Numbered from the stretch's first letter, positions 5,805-11,154 are shown. The stretch is 11,154 nucleotides of DNA from Halovivax sp. (GCA_007119345.1 SKPV01000273.1:1-11154), one strand, 5' to 3'. The notes: a model not told the origin generated them from the sequence alone. Numbers and translations are program-made.

Positions 5805-6193
5805 GGTGAATCACCTGACGTTTCCGTGCGTCGGGCGGGTCGTGAGAGCAGCCGCGATCCATCGACCGTAACGTAAGCCACGTCCTCGCCGGCGCAGTCT
5901 GGCGACGGGTAGTCGTCCCCAGGTTGAGTGTCGGCCAGTTTGGACGCGGTCCCCAGGGACTTCTCGTCCCCGGCGGCGTCATCTGTGATCGCGAACTCGA
6001 ACGTCGAGCCCGACTTCGGTACCGTGACCACCCGAGACTCGCCGTCGGCGCGCGTCTCAACCCGGAGCGTGTTCGTCGTCTCGACGACGACGCGCCCCTC
6101 GGTGCCGACGCGGCCGGCGTCGTCACTGTCGACGACCCGTACCGGCAGGCCGTTGAGTTCGTGTCGCGCCAGCGTCTCGGGTGTCAGCGCCAT
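5795..6193 (-). CDS. rnp1: RNase P protein component 1 (Rpp29/Pop4 family)
   Basis: Rnp1 (132 residues) is a protein subunit of archaeal RNase P, which trims the 5' leader of tRNA precursors; with Rpp21 it binds the RNA subunit. The Sm-like barrel of the UPF0086/Rpp29 family is visible: HELNGLPVRVVDS at 11-23, EGRVVVETTNTLRVET at 32-47, VVTVPKSGSTFEF at 55-67, and the family's closing VDGSRLLSRPARR at 110-122. I start at the ATG at 6193 (MALTPETLARHEL); an upstream in-frame GTG would add 12 unconserved residues across the gap. The rps17 ATG lies 10 nt inside its 3' end, and AGGTGA within its final codons is the rps17 Shine-Dalgarno. Its place beside rps17 is the usual archaeal arrangement and links tRNA processing to ribosome synthesis. 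Confidence 0.94.
   Translation of the reverse strand: MALTPETLARHELNGLPVRVVDSDDAGRVGTEGRVVVETTNTLRVETRADGESRVVTVPKSGSTFEFAITDDAAGDEKSLGTASKLADTQPGDDYPSPDCAGEDVAYVTVDGSRLLSRPARRTETSGDSPWQ
5811..5816 (-). promoter_or_regulatory. Shine-Dalgarno for rps17 inside rnp1
   Basis: AGGTGA lies 6 nt before the rps17 ATG, within the last codons of rnp1, which continues 10 nt into rps17. Confidence 0.8.
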
Positions 6194-6194
6194 T

Positions 6195-6260
6195 TCACTC
6201 CTCGTCCTCGTCGAGGTCGCCCCCCTCACGGGCTCCGCCCGTTCGGATTTCGGATCTCAT
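6195..6260 (-). CDS. Possible 21-residue mini-ORF between rpl29 and rnp1
   Basis: This small frame fills almost the whole rpl29-rnp1 gap. Its ATG overlaps the rpl29 stop in an ATGA junction, and its TGA ends one base before the rnp1 ATG, so the spacing looks like that of every real gene pair in this operon. The product would be 21 residues: it starts MRSEIRTGG and ends in the acidic run GGDLDEDEE. I recognise no domain, and it is too short to judge coding by composition. It may be a real leader-type peptide, a device that carries ribosomes from rpl29 to rnp1, or chance. Its last codons (GAG GAG TGA) provide the likely Shine-Dalgarno for rnp1. It bears no visible likeness to SUI1. Confidence 0.35.
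   Translation of the reverse strand: MRSEIRTGGAREGGDLDEDEE
6228..6242 (-). other. Perfect 6-bp hairpin in the rpl29-rnp1 gap
   Basis: On the minus strand ACGGGC-GGA-GCCCGT gives a perfect GC-rich 6-bp stem with a 3-nt loop, nine bases downstream of the first hairpin. It lies within the mini-ORF frame and about 34 nt upstream of the rnp1 ATG. It is followed by a G-run, not a U-tract, so it is not an intrinsic terminator. Confidence 0.55.
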
Positions 6261-6269
6261 TCGAGATCC
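6252..6269 (-). other. Perfect 7-bp hairpin at the rpl29 stop
   Basis: On the minus strand the sequence GGATCTC-GAAT-GAGATCC forms a perfect 7-bp stem with a 4-nt loop. The rpl29 TGA and the mini-ORF ATG fall at the loop/3'-arm boundary. The 5' arm overlaps the purine-rich GGGGATC that would serve as ribosome binding site. No U-tract follows, so it does not resemble a transcription terminator. It could affect reinitiation or be an RNA processing signal; that is inference. Confidence 0.6.
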
Positions 6270-6463
6270 CCTTCCTCGCGCTGGATCGTTTTGATCCGCG
6301 CGATGGTGCGGCCCAGCTCGCCGATGCGGCCCGGATTCTCCGGGGCGCCGCCGGCCGCGAGGATCGACTTCTGGTTCAGCTCCTCCGTCTCGAGTTCCTC
6401 GAGTTCCGCCTGTCGCTCGGCGGGCGTCATGTCGCGGATCTCCTCGACGTGCAAGATTGCCAT
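6257..6463 (-). CDS. rpl29: Large-subunit ribosomal protein uL29 (L29)
   Basis: uL29 (68 residues) is a small helical protein next to the exit tunnel and uL23. The sequence begins MAILHVEEIRDMTPAERQAE and shows the two-helix pattern of the family, with the conserved RIGELGRTIARIKTIQREE near the C-terminus. The ATG shares its A with the rps3 stop codon and has a GGGAGGTGA Shine-Dalgarno 6 nt upstream, inside rps3. Its TGA overlaps the ATG of a possible 21-codon mini-ORF, and a perfect hairpin is centred on that stop/start junction. Many euryarchaeal operons carry a SUI1 (aIF1) gene after rpl29; none is present here. Confidence 0.96.
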   Translation of the reverse strand: MAILHVEEIRDMTPAERQAELEELETEELNQKSILAAGGAPENPGRIGELGRTIARIKTIQREEGDLE

Positions 6464-7449
6464 CAGTCGTCACCTCCCTCGTCTTCGTCATCGCTCGCGT
6501 CTTCCGAGGCGGTTCCCGCCTCGCCTTCCATCTCGGCGACGAGCTCCTCGGCCTCGGCTTCGATCTCCTCGTCGAGTTCCGACTCCTCGGCTTCGTCGTC
6601 CGCCGACTCCTCGTCGTCTCCCTCGGCGTCGGCCTCGTCGGCTTCCTCGTCCGCGTCGGACTCGGCGTCGACTTCTTCCTCGATGACCTCCTCGACGACC
6701 TCCTCGTCGAGTTCGGGCTCGCCGGACTCCGCGTCAGGCTCCGGTTCGGGCTCGTCCTCGGCCTCGTCCTCGCCCTCTTCGGGCGGGGCCTCGAGCAGCT
6801 CGTCGACGCCCTCGTTGGCCTCGACGGCGTCCGGGACGAGCTCTTCGGGGTCCAGATCGTCGTGGACCTGGAAGTCGTCGGGCAGCTCGGCGTCCGGCGG
6901 AATGATCTTCACCGTCACGCCGATCGTCCCGAGCTTCATGACCGCGACGCCCTGGCCCTCGTCGACGATCTCCTCGGCGGGCTCGCCGTTGTGCTTGATG
7001 TAGCCGCGGTTGAACTTCTCGACGCGCGAGCGCGCGCCCGTGACCTTTCCGGAGAGGACGATCTCGGCGCCCAGCGCGCCGGCGTCCATGATCCGGTCGA
7101 TCGTCGTGTGGCCGGCCTTCCGGAAGTACCAGCCGCGTTCGAGCGCGTTCGCCAGTCGGTCGGCGACGATCCGCGCGTTGAGGTCGGGTTCGTCGACCTC
7201 CTGGACGTCGATCTGCGGATCGTCGAGGTTGAACTTCTCCTCGAGGGCCGCGGTGACCTTGCGGATGTTCTCGCCGCCCTTGCCGATGACCATCCCGGGC
7301 TTTTCGGCCTTGAGGACGATCTGGGTGCCCATCGGCGTCTTGGCGACTTCCATGCCGCCGTAGCCGGCTCGGCCGAGTTCCTCGGCGAAGAACTCGTCGA
7401 TCTGGGAGCGCTGGAGGCCGTTCTCGATGAACTGGTGTTCGTCCGCCAT
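6463..7449 (-). CDS. rps3: Small-subunit ribosomal protein uS3 with very long acidic C-terminal tail
   Basis: uS3 (328 residues) sits at the mRNA entry channel of the small subunit. The N-terminal part holds the KH domain with its GKGG loop at residues 56-59 (PGMVIGKGGENIRKV at 51-65). The C-terminal uS3 domain spans about 90-185 (LERGWYFRKAGHTTIDRIMD at 103-122, LGAEIVLSGKVTGARSRVEK at 126-145, then a segment ending KLGTIGVTVKIIPPDAELP). After K181 there is no Lys or Arg up to the end: 147 residues dominated by Glu, Asp and Ala. Acidic uS3 tails are known in Halobacteria, but this one is long. I chose the ATG at 7449, which gives MADEHQFIENGLQRS; a GTG directly before it is in frame but lies within the rpl22 stop region. 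A strong Shine-Dalgarno lies 6 nt upstream. The stop shares one base with the rpl29 ATG. Confidence 0.98.
   Translation of the reverse strand: MADEHQFIENGLQRSQIDEFFAEELGRAGYGGMEVAKTPMGTQIVLKAEKPGMVIGKGGENIRKVTAALEEKFNLDDPQIDVQEVDEPDLNARIVADRLANALERGWYFRKAGHTTIDRIMDAGALGAEIVLSGKVTGARSRVEKFNRGYIKHNGEPAEEIVDEGQGVAVMKLGTIGVTVKIIPPDAELPDDFQVHDDLDPEELVPDAVEANEGVDELLEAPPEEGEDEAEDEPEPEPDAESGEPELDEEVVEEVIEEEVDAESDADEEADEADAEGDDEESADDEAEESELDEEIEAEAEELVAEMEGEAGTASEDASDDEDEGGDD
6470..6478 (-). promoter_or_regulatory. Shine-Dalgarno for rpl29 inside rps3
   Basis: GGGAGGTGA ends 6 nt before the rpl29 ATG and encodes part of the uS3 ending EGGDD. Confidence 0.9.
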
Positions 7450-7934
7450 CACTCGTCACCTCCGTCGTCGACCGATTCCTCGGTCCGAGCGACGACGATC
7501 TCGACGTCGACCTGGGGCGTGTTCCAGGCGGTCGCCCGGCCCATCGCGCGGGGCTTTCGACCCATGGATTCGCCGACCTTGTGGGCGGCGACGTGGGCGA
7601 TCTCCATCGCCTCGCCGTCGAAGCCCTGGTGTTCGGCGTTGCCCTCGACGTTCTCGAGGAGGTCGAGGAAGGCCTCGGAGGCCTTCTCGGGGTACCGCCC
7701 GGCGTCCCAGCCGTCGATGTCCGATCGGTGGGCGGTCCCGCTGTTGTGAGACTTGAACGGGACGGAGCGCTCGCCGTCGACGACGGCCTCGAGGTACTCC
7801 CGGGCGTCGCCGACCGTTCGCCCCTTGATCTCGCGGGCGATCTCTTTGCTGTGCTTGTGGCTCATGTGACGCTCCCGGAGCATCGCTTTCGCCGTGGTGT
7901 CCGGGTCCGCGTCGACCGAGTAGTTGATTCCCAT
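7449..7934 (-). CDS. rpl22: Large-subunit ribosomal protein uL22 (L22)
   Basis: uL22 (161 residues) binds several 23S rRNA domains and sends a beta-hairpin into the exit tunnel. The halobacterial form is recognisable from the N-terminus (MGINYSVDADPDTTAKAMLR), SKEIAREIKGRTVGDAREYL at 29-48, the family core GWDAGRYPEKASEAFLDLLE at 75-94, and the hairpin region HKVGESMGRKPRAMGRA at 118-134. A short acidic tail ends in DDGGDE. Those last codons contain the GGAGGTGA Shine-Dalgarno for rps3, and the TGA stop shares one base with the rps3 ATG. The gene itself has only a partial GTGAT element upstream, which also includes the rps19 stop. Confidence 0.97.
   Translation of the reverse strand: MGINYSVDADPDTTAKAMLRERHMSHKHSKEIAREIKGRTVGDAREYLEAVVDGERSVPFKSHNSGTAHRSDIDGWDAGRYPEKASEAFLDLLENVEGNAEHQGFDGEAMEIAHVAAHKVGESMGRKPRAMGRATAWNTPQVDVEIVVARTEESVDDGGDE
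7456..7463 (-). promoter_or_regulatory. Shine-Dalgarno for rps3 inside rpl22
   Basis: A perfect GGAGGTGA lies 6 nt before the rps3 ATG and encodes the GGD of the rpl22 ending GGDE. It favours the ATG at 7449 over the adjacent GTG. Confidence 0.9.
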
Positions 7935-7941
7935 GGTTCGA

Positions 7942-8364
7942 TCACTTCAGGGGGACGAACTTCGAGGAGCGGGTCGCGCCGATGCCGGCCTGCCCGTGCT
8001 CGACGGACGTCCGGGTGAGCTGGAACTCGCCCAGGTAGTGGCCGATCATCTCCGGCTCGACGCGAACGCGGCCGAACTCCTGGCCGGAGTAGACGGCGAA
8101 CGTCTTGCCGACGAACTCCGGCAGCACCGGCATGTCGCGCAGGTGGGTGCGGATCGGGTTGTTGGCGCTTTCCTCCTCGCCTTTCTCGCGAGCTTCCTCC
8201 AGCAGCTTGCGCTGCTCGACGGAGAGCCCGCGCTCGATACTTCGCCGCTTCCGTGCGGGCAGCAATTCCGCGACCTCGTCGAGCTCCATCTCCTGGAGCT
8301 CCTCGAGCGTGTAGCCGCGGTAGGTGAACTCACCTTCGCGGCCGGTTCGGTACTCCTGACTCAT
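7942..8364 (-). CDS. rps19: Small-subunit ribosomal protein uS19 (S19)
   Basis: uS19 (140 residues) sits in the head of the small subunit near the A-site tRNA and pairs with uS13. The C-terminal half carries the diagnostic archaeal/eukaryotic block: PIRTHLRDMPVLPEFVG at 70-86, EPEMIGHYLGEFQLTR at 103-118 and GIGATRSSKFVPLK at 127-140. The N-terminal 65 residues form the family's extra charged helical part (TYRGYTLEEL, then LLPARKRRSIERG). The length is normal for Halobacteria. Its ATG overlaps the rpl2 stop. rpl22 follows after 7 nt, the widest ordinary gap in the window. Confidence 0.98.
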   Translation of the reverse strand: MSQEYRTGREGEFTYRGYTLEELQEMELDEVAELLPARKRRSIERGLSVEQRKLLEEAREKGEEESANNPIRTHLRDMPVLPEFVGKTFAVYSGQEFGRVRVEPEMIGHYLGEFQLTRTSVEHGQAGIGATRSSKFVPLK

Positions 8365-9101
8365 TTGTTACCACCTCGGCCGGTCCGGCGCGAGGAGATG
8401 TCGCCCACCTTTCGGCCCGGCGGGGCGTCCCGCGAGACGGACTTGGGGCGACCGGGGTGCTGTCGGCCGCCGCCACCGAACGGGTGGTCGACGGCGTTCA
8501 TCGCGACGCCGCGCACGCGCGGCCACTTCGTGCCGCGGGCGCGCATCTTGTGGTACTTGTTGCCGGCCTTGACGAACGGCTTCTCCGTCCGTCCGCCGCC
8601 GGCGACGACGCCGATCGTCGCCCGGCAGCTGGGGTCGAGGCGCTTGACCTCGCCGCTCGGCAACTGGACGACCGCCGCGTTGCGGTCGTGGGTGATCAGG
8701 TCCGCGTTGACGCCGGAGGCGCGGGCGAACTTGCCGCCGTCGCCCGGCTTCGCCTCGACGTTGCAGACCGGCACGCCCTCGGGGATCTCCGCCAGCGGGA
8801 GCGTGTTGCCGGGTCTGATCTCGGCGCTGATGCCGACCTGGATCTCGTCGCCGACCGTGACGCCCTCGGGGGCGAGCACGAGTCGGCGCTCGCCGCTCGC
8901 GCCGTCCGCACCGTCCTCGAAGACGACTTCGGCGACCGGGGCCGATCGCGCGGGATCGTGCTCGATCCCCACGACCTCGCCGCGGACGACGTCGCCGTCT
9001 TCTACCTTCTTGTGGGAGAGGTCGGCCTTGTAGCGGTGGCTCGGCGCCCGGAACGTGGGCGTGCCGCGGCCGCGTCGTTGGCCGAAGATGCGACGTCCCA
9101 T
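8361..9101 (-). CDS. rpl2: Large-subunit ribosomal protein uL2 (L2)
   Basis: uL2 (246 residues) is required for subunit association and peptidyl-transferase function. Visible features are the archaeal N-terminus MGRRIFGQRRGRGTPTFRAP, an OB-fold-like first half (about 36-110), the SH3-like second half (about 111-190), and the highly conserved AMNAVDHPFGGGGRQHPG block at 200-217. His206 aligns with the His of the bacterial MNPVDHPHGGG motif that is important for activity. The basic C-terminus (GRKVGDISSRRTGRGGNK) is typical. It starts 2 nt after rpl23 with only a weak GGGGTG upstream. The stop overlaps rps19 by ATGA, and the terminal codons RGGNK encode the GAGGTG Shine-Dalgarno of rps19. Confidence 0.98.
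   Translation of the reverse strand: MGRRIFGQRRGRGTPTFRAPSHRYKADLSHKKVEDGDVVRGEVVGIEHDPARSAPVAEVVFEDGADGASGERRLVLAPEGVTVGDEIQVGISAEIRPGNTLPLAEIPEGVPVCNVEAKPGDGGKFARASGVNADLITHDRNAAVVQLPSGEVKRLDPSCRATIGVVAGGGRTEKPFVKAGNKYHKMRARGTKWPRVRGVAMNAVDHPFGGGGRQHPGRPKSVSRDAPPGRKVGDISSRRTGRGGNK
8372..8377 (-). promoter_or_regulatory. Shine-Dalgarno for rps19 inside rpl2
   Basis: GAGGTG on the minus strand, 7 nt before the rps19 ATG and part of the codons for the rpl2 ending RGGNK. Confidence 0.75.
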
Positions 9102-9103
9102 CG

Positions 9104-9358
9104 TCAGAACACCCCGATTCGCGAGGCGACTTCCTGGGCGTCGTCCTCCTCGGACAGCGTCAGGGTCGCTTTCTTTTTGCCGTTCATGGTCAGTTGCGTG
9201 TTCGTCTTGACGACTTCGACGTCGAAGCGCGTCTCGACCTCGTCACGGATCTCGGGCTTGGTGGCGTCGGGATTGACGACGAACTGGAGCTTGTTCTCGA
9301 AGTCCATGTCGTTCATCGCCTTCTCGGTCACCAGCGGATAGTCGATGATCGTCGTCAT
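9104..9358 (-). CDS. rpl23: Large-subunit ribosomal protein uL23 (L23)
   Basis: This 84-residue protein sits at the polypeptide exit tunnel, where family members dock the signal recognition particle and nascent-chain factors. The family signature is clear: YPLVTEKAM at residues 7-15, NKLQFVVNPDATKPEIRDEV at 22-41, then FDVEVVKTNTQLTMNGKKKATLTL at 45-68. The length matches archaeal uL23, which lacks the longer eukaryotic N-terminus. The ATG overlaps the rpl4 stop (ATGA) and has a strong GGAGGTG element upstream inside rpl4. rpl2 begins 2 nt after its TGA. Confidence 0.97.
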   Translation of the reverse strand: MTTIIDYPLVTEKAMNDMDFENKLQFVVNPDATKPEIRDEVETRFDVEVVKTNTQLTMNGKKKATLTLSEEDDAQEVASRIGVF

Positions 9359-10107
9359 CGGTCCGCCACCTCCTCGAGCGCGCTCTCGGTCCAGACGGTC
9401 AGTCGGCCCGGGTGTGCGCCCGGCGCCAGATCCTCCGCGTTCACCTCGGCGGCGGTCGCGACGTCGGCGCCCGCCAGGTTGCGGGCGGCCCTCGACGGAC
9501 CGGCCTCGTTCGAGGTGACGAACAGGATCGACTTCGGTCGCTTGTACTTGCGTCCGCGGGTCTTCCCGCGACCCGAGCGGACGCTGCGGCCCTCGTCGGC
9601 GCGCTCGACGTCCGCGTGGACGCCGGCGGCCTCGAGGAACGAGACGACCTCCTTCGTCTTCACGAGGTCCTCGAACTCGTCGTCGACGACCAGCGGAAGG
9701 TCGACGTCGTCGTCGAACGCGTGACCGCGCTCGGCGACGAGTTCGGCGTCCGCGGTCGCGGCGATCGCGCTTCGGATGGCGAGTTTCCGCTCGTTCGTGT
9801 TGATCGACTCCGTCCTGTCGGCCTCGGCTTTCGGCGGGTGGGCCTTGCGACCCCCGACGGTCTGCGGGACGCGACGTGCGCGTCCGCCCTGGCGGGGGAC
9901 GTGAGCGAGCCCGCGGCCGCTGCCGGGGGACTCGGCCGACGTTCGCTTCCCCGCGAACTCGTCGGCGCCGTAGGCCTGCGTTCGGTTCGCCTGGGCGACG
10001 CGCACGGCGCGGGCGATGAGGTCCGGGCGGTAGTCCGTCTCGAAGACCGCCGGGAGCTCCACCGTCCCCGCGTCGTCGCCGTCCAGGTCTCGTACTGTTG
10101 CGTTCAT
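9355..10107 (-). CDS. rpl4: Large-subunit ribosomal protein uL4 (L4, archaeal L4e type)
   Basis: At 250 residues this is the archaeal/eukaryotic-type uL4, which binds 23S rRNA and lines the peptide exit tunnel with an extended loop. The loop is recognisable at about residues 53-95, rich in Gly, Arg and Pro (GSGRGLAHVPRQGGRARR, then the VGGRKAHPPKAE segment), followed by TNERKLAIRSAIAATAD at 104-120. A second basic stretch, RSGRGKTRGRKYKRPKSILF at 177-196, also fits the family. It starts 3 nt after rpl3. Only a weak Shine-Dalgarno (GGGAT) precedes the ATG, so expression probably leans on coupling to rpl3. The end overlaps rpl23 by the 4-nt ATGA junction, and the final codons (EEVADR) carry the rpl23 Shine-Dalgarno. 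Confidence 0.97.
   Translation of the reverse strand: MNATVRDLDGDDAGTVELPAVFETDYRPDLIARAVRVAQANRTQAYGADEFAGKRTSAESPGSGRGLAHVPRQGGRARRVPQTVGGRKAHPPKAEADRTESINTNERKLAIRSAIAATADAELVAERGHAFDDDVDLPLVVDDEFEDLVKTKEVVSFLEAAGVHADVERADEGRSVRSGRGKTRGRKYKRPKSILFVTSNEAGPSRAARNLAGADVATAAEVNAEDLAPGAHPGRLTVWTESALEEVADR
9367..9374 (-). promoter_or_regulatory. Shine-Dalgarno for rpl23 inside rpl4
   Basis: AGGAGGTG on the minus strand, 8 nt before the rpl23 ATG and encoded within the last codons of rpl4 (EEVADR). Confidence 0.85.
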
Positions 10108-10110
10108 CGA

Positions 10111-11133
10111 TTATCCCTGGTTGCTTGCGGTGGAGACGTACCGAACCTCGGGATCGAGGCGCGGCTGGTCTCCGGGTCGGATCGCCGGGCGGAAGCGAAG
10201 CAGTCGCTTGTTCGGCCCGGGGAGCGAGCCCTTGATCAGCGCGTGCGGTCCGTCGACCTCGCCGTAGTTGACGAAGCCGCCGTCGACCGTCGCGTCGGCG
10301 CCGTCGCCGATCGCGAGCAGACGCTTGTTCAGTTCGGTGCGCTGGTGGTAGCCGGTCTGACCCTGCTGGGGCACGGTCGACCGGACGCGGCTGGGGTTCC
10401 AGGGACCGAGGTTGCCGATCCGTCGGCGCCAGCCCTGGCGGGCGTGCTTGCCCTTTCGCTTCTGGACGCCCCAGCGCTTGACCGGACCCTGGGTGCCCTT
10501 CCCCTTGGTGACGCCGCTCGTGTCGACGTACTCGCCCTCGCGGAACACGTCGTTCATGACGTGGGATCCGCCGTTCTCGGCGAGCAGTTCGAGCCCGTAG
10601 TCGACGCGCTCGTCCATCGAGCCGCCGCCGACGCGCGTCTCCATGACGTCGGGTCGCGTCTTCGGCACCGACGGCACCGCTGCCGGCGTCGTGTAGGTGA
10701 TCGCGCGCACGTCGTCGACGCGGCCCTCGTCGTGGGCCGCGCGGAACTCGTCTACCGCGGCGTCGCGATCGTATTCGTCGCTCGGCAGGTCCAGGACGCG
10801 GTCGAGCTCTTCGTCGAGCTCGTCCGCCCAGACCTCGGCGACCGGTTGCTGTCCGTAAGGCGTTGCTTCGTACGCACGCAGGGCGGCGACGCGCATCGGC
10901 GGCGTCTCCACGATGGTGACCGGGACGGTCGTTTCCATCCCTTCGGTCGTCGAGTTGGCCTCGTCGTCGACCATCACCACGTGGGTCATGCCGGCCTTGT
11001 AGCCCGCGAAGCCCTGGAGCGTCGGCTGTCCGTCGTCGTCCGGCCAGGATCGGAACCGGGGGACCTCGCTGGTCGCCCGCTTCCGTGGGCCGAATCCGAG
11101 TGAGCCTTTGCGTGGTGCGTGTTTTTGTGGCAT
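10111..11133 (-). CDS. rpl3: Large-subunit ribosomal protein uL3 (L3)
   Basis: This 340-residue protein is a primary 23S rRNA binder of the large subunit whose long loop reaches toward the peptidyl-transferase centre. The sequence shows the archaeal uL3 hallmarks: a basic N-terminus (MPQKHAPRKGSLGFGPRKRA), the GFAGYKAGMTHV segment at residues 41-52, GVTKGKGTQGPVKRWG at 207-222, and the basic KGKHARQGWRRRIGNLGPW loop at 227-245. The length fits halobacterial uL3. The ATG is secure: an in-frame TGA lies at 11146-11148 and only four non-start codons separate it from the ATG. A GTGAT element (minus strand) just upstream is a partial Shine-Dalgarno match. It is the first gene visible; rpl4 follows 3 nt after its TAA stop. 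The promoter, and any upstream gene, is outside the window. Confidence 0.98.
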   Translation of the reverse strand: MPQKHAPRKGSLGFGPRKRATSEVPRFRSWPDDDGQPTLQGFAGYKAGMTHVVMVDDEANSTTEGMETTVPVTIVETPPMRVAALRAYEATPYGQQPVAEVWADELDEELDRVLDLPSDEYDRDAAVDEFRAAHDEGRVDDVRAITYTTPAAVPSVPKTRPDVMETRVGGGSMDERVDYGLELLAENGGSHVMNDVFREGEYVDTSGVTKGKGTQGPVKRWGVQKRKGKHARQGWRRRIGNLGPWNPSRVRSTVPQQGQTGYHQRTELNKRLLAIGDGADATVDGGFVNYGEVDGPHALIKGSLPGPNKRLLRFRPAIRPGDQPRLDPEVRYVSTASNQG

Positions 11134-11154
11134 TCTATCACGCTCTCAGTGAGC

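Noticed and set aside
6194..6229. Longer rnp1 start at the GTG at 6229
   Set aside because: The 12 extra residues (MRGATSTRTRSE) are unlike the family start, and the ATG at 6193 has its own SD-like GAGGAG and gives the conserved MALTPETLARHEL.
6228..6269. Transcription terminator between rpl29 and rnp1
   Set aside because: Neither hairpin is followed by a T-tract on the minus strand, and the downstream genes rely on the same transcript.
9412..11103. Long open frame of 563 codons on the plus strand opposite rpl3 and rpl4
   Set aside because: It is the mirror of two conserved genes in GC-rich DNA, where antisense frames stay open; its translation is rich in Arg, Ala and Val with no recognisable domain and no ribosome binding context.
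11134..11154. Promoter or the end of an upstream gene (in archaea often a SPOUT-type methyltransferase precedes rpl3)
   Set aside because: Only 21 nt are visible. They contain stop codons in more than one frame and no TATA or BRE element, so neither claim can be supported.

Overview
The window is one continuous block of the haloarchaeal S10-spc ribosomal protein operon. All genes lie on the minus strand, so transcription runs from the right edge to the left edge. The organism is clearly a haloarchaeon: the DNA is GC-rich, the proteins are strongly acidic (uS3, uS17 and eL32 carry long Glu/Asp tails), archaeal-type ribosomal proteins eS4, eL32 and eL19 are present, the RNase P protein Rnp1 sits inside the operon, and the uL2, uL14, uL22 and uS19 sequences read as halobacterial. 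A Natrialbales-like relative is my guess from overall sequence feel only.

Layout in transcription order (right to left): uL3, uL4, uL23, uL2, uS19, uL22, uS3, uL29, a possible 21-residue mini-ORF, Rnp1 (RNase P Rpp29/Pop4), uS17, uL14, uL24, eS4, uL5, uS14, uS8, uL6, eL32, eL19, uL18, and the first 91 codons of uS5, which is cut by the left edge. Twenty-one clear genes fill the window. Neighbours overlap by 1-10 nt or are 2-7 nt apart. The only real gap is 63 nt, between rpl29 and rnp1. There is no stretch over 300 nt without a gene, no internal promoter or terminator that I can support, no mobile element, and no tRNA or rRNA. Only 21 nt upstream of rpl3 are visible, so the operon promoter lies outside.

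The genes work together as a co-expressed assembly kit for both ribosomal subunits, with an RNase P subunit tied to the same transcript. Translation appears heavily coupled. Shine-Dalgarno sequences (GGAGGTGA-like) sit inside the last codons of the upstream gene, mostly at one fixed distance from the next ATG. They produce recurring Gly-Gly-containing C-termini.

I do not see a new biological system here. The points most worth a second look are: (1) the rpl29-rnp1 gap, which holds two perfect hairpins and a coupled 21-codon acidic mini-ORF; (2) a perfect 24-bp tandem repeat in the acidic N-terminus of eL32, next to a helix-hairpin-helix domain; (3) a 147-residue uS3 tail without a single Lys or Arg; (4) an apparently extended acidic uS17 C-terminus; (5) the double-coding SD/C-terminus architecture.
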